Source: an uncultured Lachnospiraceae bacterium (GTDB lineage: Bacteria; Bacillota; Clostridia; Lachnospirales; Lachnospiraceae). From it: DNA of 64,000 nt. The notes beneath the pieces were generated by a model, which saw nothing but the letters and a program-made list of their open reading frames with translations, was not told the origin of the DNA and searched no databases. Made by a program: the position numbers and the translations under genes. Below, piece after piece: positions 44,665-52,817 of this stretch. The stretch's first letter is position 1. The number at the start of each line of letters is the position of its first letter. The stretch lies in contig CAJTMB010000001.1 of the NCBI GenBank assembly GCA_910577105.1, forward strand, positions 1 through 64,000, read 5' to 3'.

Positions 44665-45297
44665 TTACCAGTTTGAAACATAAATAACGGTTCTGTAGTC
44701 TTTCATGGTATCATGCATTTCTTTCACACTTTCAAATTTACCCGTATCCTCTACGGCCTTTCTGTAAACAGGGTTATGATAAATAATTCGTACCTGTTTT
44801 TTCCCTGCATGTTCCATAATGATTTTATCAATTACCGCCCGCATTACCTCTTCCCCAAAAGGGTTAAAAAAGAAAAAAGTATTGTATTCCCCGTATCCCG
44901 GATAGCAAAGGGCATCTGTCTCCACACACTTTATCCTGTCAGACAAATGTAAAATCCGGAAATTTCGGTTGGCAGTTTCTATCAATCCGGAATCTATGTC
45001 AATTCCGGTAATTTTACAAAACGGCTGTTTTGCCGCTTCCTTCAGTACCACTCCTTTGCCGCACCCCACATCCAGCAGGCTGTCACATTCCTGTATATTA
45101 AGATACCGGAATATCTCTGCCAGATGCTTCTCGTTTGTCTTACTGTAACCGTGCAAAACGCCTTTGGATTCCTCCGTCAGATGCATATCACGCATTGTGA
45201 AATCCAGACCCTTCGGTTTCTCATAAAAATAATACTGTATTCCGTATTTTATATATCTTTTAAACCTTCGCAGGTAAATGTCAATTTTTCCCTTCAT
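44665..45297 (-). CDS. Class I SAM-dependent methyltransferase
   Basis: A 210-residue methyltransferase with the motif I segment LLDVGCGKGVVLKEAA (residues about 74-89), ITGIDID for the ribose-binding acidic loop and TFFFFNPFG as motif IV. The substrate is unknown. In this operon it may O-methylate a glycan end and so control chain length, as some capping methyltransferases do, but the small size fits many roles. It overlaps the dehydratase gene by 17 bp. Confidence 0.8.
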   Translation of the reverse strand: MKGKIDIYLRRFKRYIKYGIQYYFYEKPKGLDFTMRDMHLTEESKGVLHGYSKTNEKHLAEIFRYLNIQECDSLLDVGCGKGVVLKEAAKQPFCKITGIDIDSGLIETANRNFRILHLSDRIKCVETDALCYPGYGEYNTFFFFNPFGEEVMRAVIDKIIMEHAGKKQVRIIYHNPVYRKAVEDTGKFESVKEMHDTMKDYRTVIYVSNW

Positions 45298-47158
45298 CCG
45301 TCAGTTCACTCTTCCATTCACAATAAGTCGGGACAATTTCCTTAATTACTTTCCTGATGTCCTCATTTTCATTTCGGGAAATTTCCTCAAGCAATTTCAA
45401 CTGCTTATAAAACTGTTCCTCATCTATCTCTATCGGCTTGCCGATATGAATCAGTTTATTCTCTGTGTCCTGCAATCCTTCTTCGTCCATCAGCAGTTCT
45501 TCATAAAGCTTTTCCCCGGGTCTGAGACCTGTGAACTCGATTTTAATATCCTCATCCACCTTGTAACCGGAAAGACGAATCAGGTTCTTCGCCAAATCCA
45601 GTATCCGCACCGGCGCTCCCATATCCAGCACAAAGATTTCCCCTCCCTTTGCATATGCACCTGCCTGCAGTACAAGGGAAACCGCTTCCGGTATGGTCAT
45701 AAAGTAACGGATAATATCCGGATGGGTTACCGTAACAGGTCCCCCCAGCTCAATCTGACGTTTGAACAGCGGAATGACGCTTCCGTTGCTGCCAAGCACA
45801 TTGCCAAACCGCACCGCTACAAACTCCGTATCATAATGCTTGTTAAAAATCTGGATAATCATTTCACAGATGCGCTTTGACGCCCCCATGATATTGGTGG
45901 GATTGACTGCCTTATCGGTGGAAATCAGCACAAACTTTTTCGCACCGTAAAATGCTGCTGCCTGCGCTGTCTTCCATGTCCCCATAACATTGTTTTTAAT
46001 CGCCTCATTGGGGCTGTCTTCCATAAGCGGTACATGCTTGTGTGCCGCCGCATGATAAACAATATCGGGCTTGTACTTGTCAAAAATAGTATTTATCCGG
46101 TTGGTGTTTCGCACGGAAGCTATTAACACCACCAGTTCCAATTCAGGAAACTTCTGCTTCAGTTCCTGCTGAATGTCATAAGCGTTATTTTCATATATAT
46201 CGACAATAATCAGTTTTGCGGGCTTGTGTCCGGCAATCTGGCGGCAGAGCTCACTGCCGATTGAACCTCCCCCGCCGGTGACAAGCACACACCTGTCCTT
46301 CACATATCCCACAATGGACTCCAGATTCACCACAATGGGGTCCCTGCCCAGCAAATCTTCCACTTCCACATCTTTCAGCTGACTTACATTCACTTCCCCG
46401 TTTACCAGCTGATACATGCCGGGAAGCGTCCGCAGTTTACAGTTTGTGTTTTTACAGATTTCGATAATGCTGCTGATAACGGATTTCGGCACGGAAGGCA
46501 TTGCGATAAATATTTCGTCTATGGAATAGGTGTCCGCTGCCTCCCTTATCTTTTCCCTGCCGCCGATTACCTTGATGCCCTGTATATACTTTCCTCTTTT
46601 ATTTGTATCATCATCAATGATGCAGCGTATGGCCATATGCGTATACTTGCTGCTGATAATATCCTTAATTATCAGGTTGGCTGCCTCACCGGCTCCGATA
46701 ATCATGATATTGATGCTTTTCTCCCGGTTTCTCTGCCTCTGCTTCAATCCCCTGAAAAAGCGGTAGCTGAACCGGCTGATAAAGGTAAAAGCAATCAGCA
46801 GAAACACAAAAAGGAAATAATAACTGCGGGGTACCCTTTTTCCGGCTATCATCAGCCCGATTCCGTTTACCACTGCCGTAACGCCGCTGGCCGCCACAAT
46901 ATTCTGCATTTCATTTGCACCTGCAAATGCCCATAAACTGTCATAAAGTTTCAGCAGCGAAAATACGACAAGCATAATCAAAACCGTAATCGGCAGAAAA
47001 GAATAAACCGACTGCAGGTATTCCCTCTCAATTTCCGAATAAACAAACTCATAGCGAATCAGCAATGCCAGCACGGAAGATGCCGTTATTGCAAGTATAT
47101 CATAAATTATGAGGAATATTTTTCTATACAATAATGCTGTATTTACCGTCCTCTTCAT
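45281..47158 (-). CDS. Membrane-bound UDP-GlcNAc 4,6-dehydratase, PglF/WbpM/CapD-like
   Basis: A 625-residue protein with four N-terminal helices (about 1-130), a nucleotide-binding-like middle region (GAGEAANLIIKD) and a C-terminal SDR domain starting CVLVTGGGGSIGSELC. It keeps the dehydratase motif STDKAVNPTNIMGASKR, with the Thr-Asp-Lys triad in place of the usual Ser-Tyr-Lys. AAAHKHVPLMEDSP is also present. It converts UDP-GlcNAc to UDP-4-keto-6-deoxy-GlcNAc, feeding the PglE-like aminotransferase. It is full length for PglF/WbpM. Its size and helices distinguish it from soluble PseB. Confidence 0.92.
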   Translation of the reverse strand: MKRTVNTALLYRKIFLIIYDILAITASSVLALLIRYEFVYSEIEREYLQSVYSFLPITVLIMLVVFSLLKLYDSLWAFAGANEMQNIVAASGVTAVVNGIGLMIAGKRVPRSYYFLFVFLLIAFTFISRFSYRFFRGLKQRQRNREKSINIMIIGAGEAANLIIKDIISSKYTHMAIRCIIDDDTNKRGKYIQGIKVIGGREKIREAADTYSIDEIFIAMPSVPKSVISSIIEICKNTNCKLRTLPGMYQLVNGEVNVSQLKDVEVEDLLGRDPIVVNLESIVGYVKDRCVLVTGGGGSIGSELCRQIAGHKPAKLIIVDIYENNAYDIQQELKQKFPELELVVLIASVRNTNRINTIFDKYKPDIVYHAAAHKHVPLMEDSPNEAIKNNVMGTWKTAQAAAFYGAKKFVLISTDKAVNPTNIMGASKRICEMIIQIFNKHYDTEFVAVRFGNVLGSNGSVIPLFKRQIELGGPVTVTHPDIIRYFMTIPEAVSLVLQAGAYAKGGEIFVLDMGAPVRILDLAKNLIRLSGYKVDEDIKIEFTGLRPGEKLYEELLMDEEGLQDTENKLIHIGKPIEIDEEQFYKQLKLLEEISRNENEDIRKVIKEIVPTYCEWKSELTDEGKN

Positions 47159-47168
47159 ATCGTCCTCT

Positions 47169-49559
47169 CTATTCCTGTTCCTTTTGCCTTCGTTTTTTTG
47201 CTTCTGCGGGAATCATCAGTATCAATACCAGATAAAATGCAAAACCCGTGGGAATATACGGAAGATATACCCACTCAACCAGCCCGCAGATACCAAAGAC
47301 CCCCAGTACCCCAAACGGAATCAGGGCCGTTTCTTCCCCTTTGTGGCACAGAAAATAATAGATACTCCTAATACCGGCAAAAACAAAAAATACGAGAAAG
47401 GCAATGCCCGCTCCGATTCCAAAATCGTATGCCACCTGTATAAATACATTATGGGCATGGTCAATTGCTTTTCCGTTTTTGTCCATGATACCGACGGCTT
47501 CGTGCCCTTTCCAGTCCAGCTGGTCAAGGTAAAGCTTATAGATGTCCAGTCTGCCATTACTGTAATCCACCGGCGTGGGATTCTCCGTTTCAGAAACCGC
47601 CGGTAAATCATTTTGTGCCTCTTCCGCTTCATTGCGGATGGACGAAACATTCTTCGTGCTTACCCTGTTAACAGCAATTTCCAGATATCGTTCCAAGGTG
47701 ATATATCTTCGCGAATCCCACTCTTCTCCCGGAAGTATCGTATCCTCAAACAACTCTATTTCATACACAAACGGTTTTCCCACTACTGCCGGCACTATCC
47801 TGCACGCCGCAAAAACCATGGGAAAGAAACATATTGTCAGGCACATAAACAAAAGAAATCTTTTTATGCTGCCCCAAAAACCATCCTTAAATTCCATTAC
47901 GGATGTAACAATATACAGTAGCGGACAAAGAATGAGCGCTGCCAGCAATCCGGTTCTTGACGCAGTCAGAAGCAGAAATGCCGTCGCCAGCCCCACTATC
48001 CATATCTCTTTCCATGTCTCTTTGATACACCCCTTTTCCCGGTATACGGAAAGAAGGCGTATGAGTGCCAGCACCAGCACAAAGACAAGATACACTGCCG
48101 TTATGGTAACCGTGTGGAAAATACCCGGATACCTCGTATATCGAAAATAATGGAAAGGACGGTAAAGCAGCGCATAGATACTGCTCCCGATAAAATGCAG
48201 GAACACACCGTTGGAAAACTCATGCAGATACTTGGAATCCTTCTCCCTGCAAATGACCTGTAAAGCAAAAATGCCTCCCAGAACCAGAACATCCACCGGC
48301 CATTGACGTTTATACCCGCTTCTGACCAGTTCCGCAATCAGCAGAAACAACGCTGCCGTATAAATTAAGGATACCCTTTTCTTTCCCTTTTGAAACAGCG
48401 CCCTTAAGGTATTGAGCGCAATAAATCCCCATAAAATGCCATACCGGGCAATTCCTCTGATAATAATGCTGTTCTCCGACTGTCCGCCGTTCTGTGAACA
48501 AACCCAGGCATAATAACAGGCAGCCAAAACAACATAGACAGGAGTTGACCAGTGAAACAGGTCCTTTTTCTTATACCCGAATATAATGGCGGCAGCAAAA
48601 CTGGCAAGGGCCATATTGACACCCAGCTTCTGCTGGTACATATTGAGAGCGTTCAGATAACGGACTCCTCCCAGTACCACACCCGCGAAAGCAACGGAAG
48701 AAAGCAGACCCGGAAGCCTGTCCAGAACATCCTTGCGCCGTATCCAAACGTCCGGCTGCTCTTTTCGCCTGAATAAAAGCCCATAGAGTGAAAATCCCAG
48801 AAACAGGAAAATGCCTGCTTCATAAAATACGATATCAAAAGGATTGGAAGTAAACCTCTTTAACGGAAAAACATTCCATGCCGCCCAAAGCGCTGCGCCT
48901 GCCGCCAGAATACCGGTTCCCAGACGAATGCCAAAATCCAGCCGCACTTTCACTTCTGACTTCCTGAAAAGCCACCCTGCAAGAAAAATAAGCGCTCCTC
49001 CCACTGCAAACACAATGGCTGCAATCAACAGATATTGCATTTTTGTAAAGAGAGCCTTATATTCGTAACAGACATCCACATTTCCTTCATCTGCCATCGA
49101 GAGCACCAGTTCCGCCCCCGGATTTTCTATGGTAAAATAATATTTTTTCCCTATCTCCAGTTCACTGCCTATCCTGATACGGCAGTCGCCCGGCACGGAA
49201 AGTTCCTTTAACAAAAAGGACCTTTCCTCCAGTTTATTCATCTTTTCATCAAACAGACGAAAAACAAGGCGGCCCTCCTCCATGCCCGTCAAATCTTCAT
49301 TGTAAATATAAAAACTGATATAGGTAAGCCCATACTGTTCGGGAACAAACTCCTGCATAACGGTGCCTTCATTCTGCACAAGCCTGTCCGAAAGCGGGTC
49401 TGTCACGCCTACGGACTGCCACGGTCTAATCAGCTTTAATGGCCATACAAGGGCAATTGCCACAATCATAAAAAAAACCACCATGGATTGTACAGCCCGT
49501 TTAAGTGATATATCCACCTGCACTTGTTTCCTCCCGCTTCCTTTCCAAATTTCTGTCAT
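47169..49559 (-). CDS. O-antigen ligase/Wzy-like membrane protein with ectodomain
   Basis: A 796-residue polytopic protein, first gene of unit B. One N-terminal helix (about 28-45) is followed by a beta-rich extracytoplasmic part (about 50-170). Some eleven more helices follow, then a large loop (about 590-720) and AIDHAHNVFIQVAYDFGIG. This last is the WaaL/Wzy_C-type motif with the important His. The loop position is typical for ligases and polymerases that join glycan to lipid, protein or another repeat. The N-terminal ectodomain is an addition to the standard fold. Whether it polymerises or ligates cannot be decided. Confidence 0.82.
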   Translation of the reverse strand: MTEIWKGSGRKQVQVDISLKRAVQSMVVFFMIVAIALVWPLKLIRPWQSVGVTDPLSDRLVQNEGTVMQEFVPEQYGLTYISFYIYNEDLTGMEEGRLVFRLFDEKMNKLEERSFLLKELSVPGDCRIRIGSELEIGKKYYFTIENPGAELVLSMADEGNVDVCYEYKALFTKMQYLLIAAIVFAVGGALIFLAGWLFRKSEVKVRLDFGIRLGTGILAAGAALWAAWNVFPLKRFTSNPFDIVFYEAGIFLFLGFSLYGLLFRRKEQPDVWIRRKDVLDRLPGLLSSVAFAGVVLGGVRYLNALNMYQQKLGVNMALASFAAAIIFGYKKKDLFHWSTPVYVVLAACYYAWVCSQNGGQSENSIIIRGIARYGILWGFIALNTLRALFQKGKKRVSLIYTAALFLLIAELVRSGYKRQWPVDVLVLGGIFALQVICREKDSKYLHEFSNGVFLHFIGSSIYALLYRPFHYFRYTRYPGIFHTVTITAVYLVFVLVLALIRLLSVYREKGCIKETWKEIWIVGLATAFLLLTASRTGLLAALILCPLLYIVTSVMEFKDGFWGSIKRFLLFMCLTICFFPMVFAACRIVPAVVGKPFVYEIELFEDTILPGEEWDSRRYITLERYLEIAVNRVSTKNVSSIRNEAEEAQNDLPAVSETENPTPVDYSNGRLDIYKLYLDQLDWKGHEAVGIMDKNGKAIDHAHNVFIQVAYDFGIGAGIAFLVFFVFAGIRSIYYFLCHKGEETALIPFGVLGVFGICGLVEWVYLPYIPTGFAFYLVLILMIPAEAKKRRQKEQE

Positions 49560-49582
49560 GCCACTTTTCCATATCTTGGATT

Positions 49583-49611
49583 AGTATAGCACAGTTGACA
49601 TTTCTTTACAA
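49583..49611 (-). promoter_or_regulatory. Promoter of unit B
   Basis: On the minus strand TTGTAA (49606-49611) and TATACT (49583-49588) are 17 nt apart, just upstream of the gene ending the 33-kb unit at its 5' side. It is divergent from the promoter at 49647-49676. Internal promoters further down are possible. Confidence 0.6.
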
Positions 49612-49646
49612 CAAATTGTCTTTTAAGATTCCTTAAGACACAACAT

Positions 49647-49676
49647 TTGACTATTCTCCCATGCATTGTTTATAAT
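49647..49676 (+). promoter_or_regulatory. Promoter of the 49707 gene
   Basis: TTGACT (49647-49652) and TATAAT (49671-49676) with an 18-nt spacer form a near-consensus sigma-A promoter. The ribosome site AAGGAGA lies at 49694-49700, six bases before the ATG. The transcript would have a very short leader. Confidence 0.85.
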
Positions 49677-49706
49677 AGGGATAAGAAAAAAACAAGGAGA
49701 AACTAA

Positions 49707-50546
49707 ATGGAAAAATCGTCAAATTTCTTTCTGATACACAATTTTAACACCGTACCCGACGAGCTGCTCGCGCTTTGCAGCGATTACCTGATTTACGACT
49801 GCTCCACGGACACGGACACAAAACAGAAACTGCATGACAGGAATCTCTCTGTGAAGGATGTAGCAAATACAGGTCACAATATCACTACTTATTTTTCCTT
49901 TTTTGATGAATACTATGACAATCTTCCCGAAGTTATCTGCCTGTTGAAAGGAAACATGATTGGACGTCACTGCTCCATGGAGTTTTTCAGACAGGTCATG
50001 GATAATAAGTCCTTTACTTTTCTGTATGACGAAAAACAGTATTGGGATAAATTTGCAAAATTTGACGGAGAAAACCAAAAGAACGAAGCCGGAAACACTT
50101 TTCTGGCCATGGAAAACGTATATGTGGAAAAAAACACATCCTGGTATGTCGAATCCCCTAACCATCCCAAAAAGTATTTTAATGATGTGGACGATTTGTT
50201 GCGGTTTATCTATAAGAAACCAATGATTCCCCAGTACTTCATGTTTTCTCCCGGCGCCTGTTACATCATCAGAAGGGAACAGGTACTTAGCCACAGCAGG
50301 GAATTTTACCGCAATTTAAATAAACTCATGAATTATGGCATGAATCCGGGCTTTCCCTCCGAAGCGCATCAGGTGGAACGGATTCTGCCGATTCTGTTTA
50401 CTTCCCTTAGTGAAACCAACGAATGGATGGATGACGAAATAGCCTTTGAAAATAAACTCCCCGAATGCAGCGCGTACATCCAATACAAATATGACAACAG
50501 ACCAAGGAAATTTAAAAAATTAAGAAAACTGTTGGGACTTATCTAA
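49707..50546 (+). CDS. DUF3431-like protein of unknown function
   Basis: A 279-residue soluble protein with no signal peptide. I place it only tentatively near DUF3431. NITTYFSFFDEYYDNLPEVI (a Y-Y-D-N-L-P segment), LLKGNMIGRHCS and FSPGACYIIRREQVLSHSRE resemble blocks in that group, found in glycan loci and in fungi. A nucleotide-sugar role is possible but unproven. It has its own strong promoter and lies alone between two minus-strand units. A hairpin at 50561-50588 begins 14 bp after its stop but has a poor T-tract in this direction. Confidence 0.6.
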   Translation: MEKSSNFFLIHNFNTVPDELLALCSDYLIYDCSTDTDTKQKLHDRNLSVKDVANTGHNITTYFSFFDEYYDNLPEVICLLKGNMIGRHCSMEFFRQVMDNKSFTFLYDEKQYWDKFAKFDGENQKNEAGNTFLAMENVYVEKNTSWYVESPNHPKKYFNDVDDLLRFIYKKPMIPQYFMFSPGACYIIRREQVLSHSREFYRNLNKLMNYGMNPGFPSEAHQVERILPILFTSLSETNEWMDDEIAFENKLPECSAYIQYKYDNRPRKFKKLRKLLGLI

Positions 50547-50549
50547 ACC

Positions 50550-50588
50550 GTAAAAACAAAAACGGGCGGTTATCTGTCACCGCCCGTT
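50550..50588 (-). terminator. Intrinsic terminator of unit A
   Basis: AACGGGCGGT (50561-50570) and ACCGCCCGTT (50579-50588) form a perfect 10-bp stem with an 8-nt loop. In the minus direction the stem is followed by TTTTTGTTTTTACGG (down to about 50547), a strong T-tract. The stop codon of the SDR gene (50570-50572) lies inside the hairpin. In the plus direction it could weakly stop the 49707 transcript. Confidence 0.9.
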
Positions 50589-51322
50589 ATATTCAGATTG
50601 ACGCCGTTCATATAGCCGCTTCCTTCCGAAAGCAAAAAGTGAATGGCCGGCACCACTTCTTCCAGCTTGACATTCCGTTTCAATATGCTGGATTCCCTGT
50701 TCATTTCCACAATTTTTTCGTCAATGTCCTCCAAAAATTTGGTTTCCATCATATTTGGGGAAATGCCGTTGATATTGATGCCCTTTCCGGCATATTCCAC
50801 TGCCATGCTTTTCATCAGACCAAGTAAAGCATATTTTGCCATAGTGTAACGGGACATGAATCTGGGAGGCATGCCGATGGTACAGGAAGACAGCATCACC
50901 ACTACCTTACCCCTTCCTCTTTTTGCCATTTTTCCGAAAAATGCCTTCCCGATTTCTCCCAGGGAAAGCGCCTGAACCTTGATTTCCCGCAAAGCGTCTT
51001 CCCAGTCAAACTGTCTGACACGTGTATACTTCAACCGCGGGGCAGGTAGATGAATGATGTAATCCGGACATTCACAATGCCCCATCGCCTGTTCCAGAAG
51101 CCCCTTCACGCCTTCCGGCTGCGATAAATCCGCCTGCATGGGCAAAATGGACAGTGCCTCCGATTGCGCAGCCATGGAACGCAGCGCCTCCTCATGTGAG
51201 GAGTAATGTGCAAGCACCACCGCCTTTTCTTTGTTTTTCAGACTCTTTTCTTCCAGACTCCTGATAAAAGCCAAACCCACATCCGAGGACGCGCCTGTAA
51301 TCAAATATACTTTATTTTCCAT
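50570..51322 (-). CDS. Short-chain dehydrogenase/reductase, FabG-like
   Basis: A 250-residue classical SDR. The cofactor motif is TGASSDVG (9-16), and the catalytic residues are S146, Y159 and K163 in SRYTMAKYALLGLM. The C-terminal NGVNLNITGGDR is typical of 3-oxoacyl-ACP reductases, which suggests it may reduce an acyl group carried on the ACP encoded at 54385. It overlaps the MaoC-like gene by 11 bp and is last in unit A. A sugar substrate cannot be excluded. Confidence 0.82.
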   Translation of the reverse strand: MENKVYLITGASSDVGLAFIRSLEEKSLKNKEKAVVLAHYSSHEEALRSMAAQSEALSILPMQADLSQPEGVKGLLEQAMGHCECPDYIIHLPAPRLKYTRVRQFDWEDALREIKVQALSLGEIGKAFFGKMAKRGRGKVVVMLSSCTIGMPPRFMSRYTMAKYALLGLMKSMAVEYAGKGININGISPNMMETKFLEDIDEKIVEMNRESSILKRNVKLEEVVPAIHFLLSEGSGYMNGVNLNITGGDR

Positions 51323-51737
51323 CCGGTAACACTCCTATCTGCATACTTCCCCTTAACACTTTCTCGTCTTCCTGATTCGTAATCACTACCTTGAGCGTAA
51401 TTACGGAAAATGTTTCATTTTTTTCCTTCACCGTTCCCCGTACCGTCAACACATCCCCCACAAAAACCGGTTTCACAAACTTTGTTTCCACGCTGTGAAT
51501 CAGGCTTTTCTCTCCCGGTATATAAACGCCTGCAAGGGTAGATAAAAAGGAAGCCGTCAGCATACCGTACGCAACACAGTCCTTATAACCTTTGTTTCTG
51601 GCAAATTCTTCATCCGTATGCAAAGGATTGACATCTCCCGTTATCTGCCTGAACTTTTCCACCATTTGGAAAGTTACCTCCACACAAAAGGCTTCTTCCA
51701 TGCCGACTGCAATGTCTTCAAAACTATAATGGTTCAC
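51312..51737 (-). CDS. MaoC-like hot-dog dehydratase/hydratase
   Basis: A 141-residue single hot-dog domain. It carries the (R)-hydratase motif FRQITGDVNPLHTDEEFA, with catalytic D35 and H40. The start is ATG 51737, overlapping the SGNH gene stop by 4 bp. MaoC-like enzymes add or remove water on enoyl- or 3-hydroxyacyl-thioesters. Beside an SDR and an ACP, it probably processes an acyl chain on the ACP before transfer to the glycan. Confidence 0.83.
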   Translation of the reverse strand: MNHYSFEDIAVGMEEAFCVEVTFQMVEKFRQITGDVNPLHTDEEFARNKGYKDCVAYGMLTASFLSTLAGVYIPGEKSLIHSVETKFVKPVFVGDVLTVRGTVKEKNETFSVITLKVVITNQEDEKVLRGSMQIGVLPDGK

Positions 51738-52807
51738 TCTTTCCCCTCCTCATCCTTTTGGGCGCCCTCTATATTTCCTTCCACAATTTCCATTCCCTCC
51801 TTACAGCATTCCTGCCAGTATTCATAGGCAGTCTGCCAGGAATCGTACTTTTCATCCCCTCTCTTGTCCTCAAAATTGTAGTACTCCGCAAGATAATGTC
51901 CCAGAAACTCCGTACACTTTTGAGCCCCCAGTATATTGGTATGGCCTCCTCCGTCATAAAAATCCGTTGCAAAATCCAGGCCAAGCTCTTCATAATAATC
52001 ATTGAGGTTTAAGTACCGATACCCGTATTGTACAATAATTTCTTCCATATAATTATACTTTTTCTGCATTTCTTCATCCATTTTCATGGGAGATACCAAA
52101 AAAAGGGCATTCAAATCGTTTTCCTTTAAATACTCTAACAGCCGGCAGAGCATTTCCTCCTGTTCCGCCGGAATCTGCATGGTCCCCGCAAGGCGGCTGT
52201 AATCTTTGCCTTCCCCTGCAACTACATCCGTGTTGAGTTCAAAACCCTTCAGGGGATGCTTTCGTTCATATAAAAAAGAGGTATACTGGTCCGGAAGAAT
52301 GATGGTTTTCCAGTTGGAATGATACTTAAAAATATCAAAATAATAGGTGTATCTTTCCGACACTTCCGGCACCATGTCATTAATCAGGTTTATCCTGTTT
52401 AAGGAATACTTCAGGTTATCCGTAACGCCCCGCGTATACGCCATATTTTCCGTCATCATGCTTTCTTCATAGGCATACTGGCGCAGTTCAAAGATAAACA
52501 ATCCGGGGGACTGGGTTTTTAATGCCTCCTCCACCAGATAGACCGCCGCCCGCGGCCGCTGCTGGTTTGTTGACAGCGGATAACAGGTGATTCCATGCTC
52601 TCCCCAAATCTTTGGCGCAATATAGTAAGGATATACGGGGCTTGAACCTATCATTATCACATCTATCGTGTCTTTGGGCTCGGCATAAAATCCCACAAAA
52701 ATCTCTTTAATTGTACCGTTTGTACGCAGCATGTAAGTAACGGAGCGAAGCAGAAAAAGAAATATCAGCACAAATGCAACGGCTTTCAGCGCCTGTCTTT
52801 TATTCAT
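51734..52807 (-). CDS. SGNH/GDSL-like membrane-anchored protein, MBOAT partner
   Basis: A 357-residue protein with one N-terminal membrane anchor (about 8-27) and an extracytoplasmic SGNH-type domain. MIGSSPVYPYY (52-62) holds the Ser and YDGGGHTNILG (284-294) the Asp/His pair (D285, H289). Proteins of this shape (DltD, AlgX/AlgJ-like) act with an MBOAT protein to move acyl groups onto extracellular glycans. ATG 52807 is preceded by AGGAGG. The MBOAT gene ends 10 bp before it. Confidence 0.8.
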   Translation of the reverse strand: MNKRQALKAVAFVLIFLFLLRSVTYMLRTNGTIKEIFVGFYAEPKDTIDVIMIGSSPVYPYYIAPKIWGEHGITCYPLSTNQQRPRAAVYLVEEALKTQSPGLFIFELRQYAYEESMMTENMAYTRGVTDNLKYSLNRINLINDMVPEVSERYTYYFDIFKYHSNWKTIILPDQYTSFLYERKHPLKGFELNTDVVAGEGKDYSRLAGTMQIPAEQEEMLCRLLEYLKENDLNALFLVSPMKMDEEMQKKYNYMEEIIVQYGYRYLNLNDYYEELGLDFATDFYDGGGHTNILGAQKCTEFLGHYLAEYYNFEDKRGDEKYDSWQTAYEYWQECCKEGMEIVEGNIEGAQKDEEGKE

Positions 52808-52817
52808 GGCTATCCTC

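Noticed and set aside
45281..47158. The dehydratase as PseB of the pseudaminate pathway
   Set aside because: It is 625 residues with four N-terminal helices and the PglF/WbpM pattern. PseB is a soluble protein of about 330 residues and is probably beyond the right edge.
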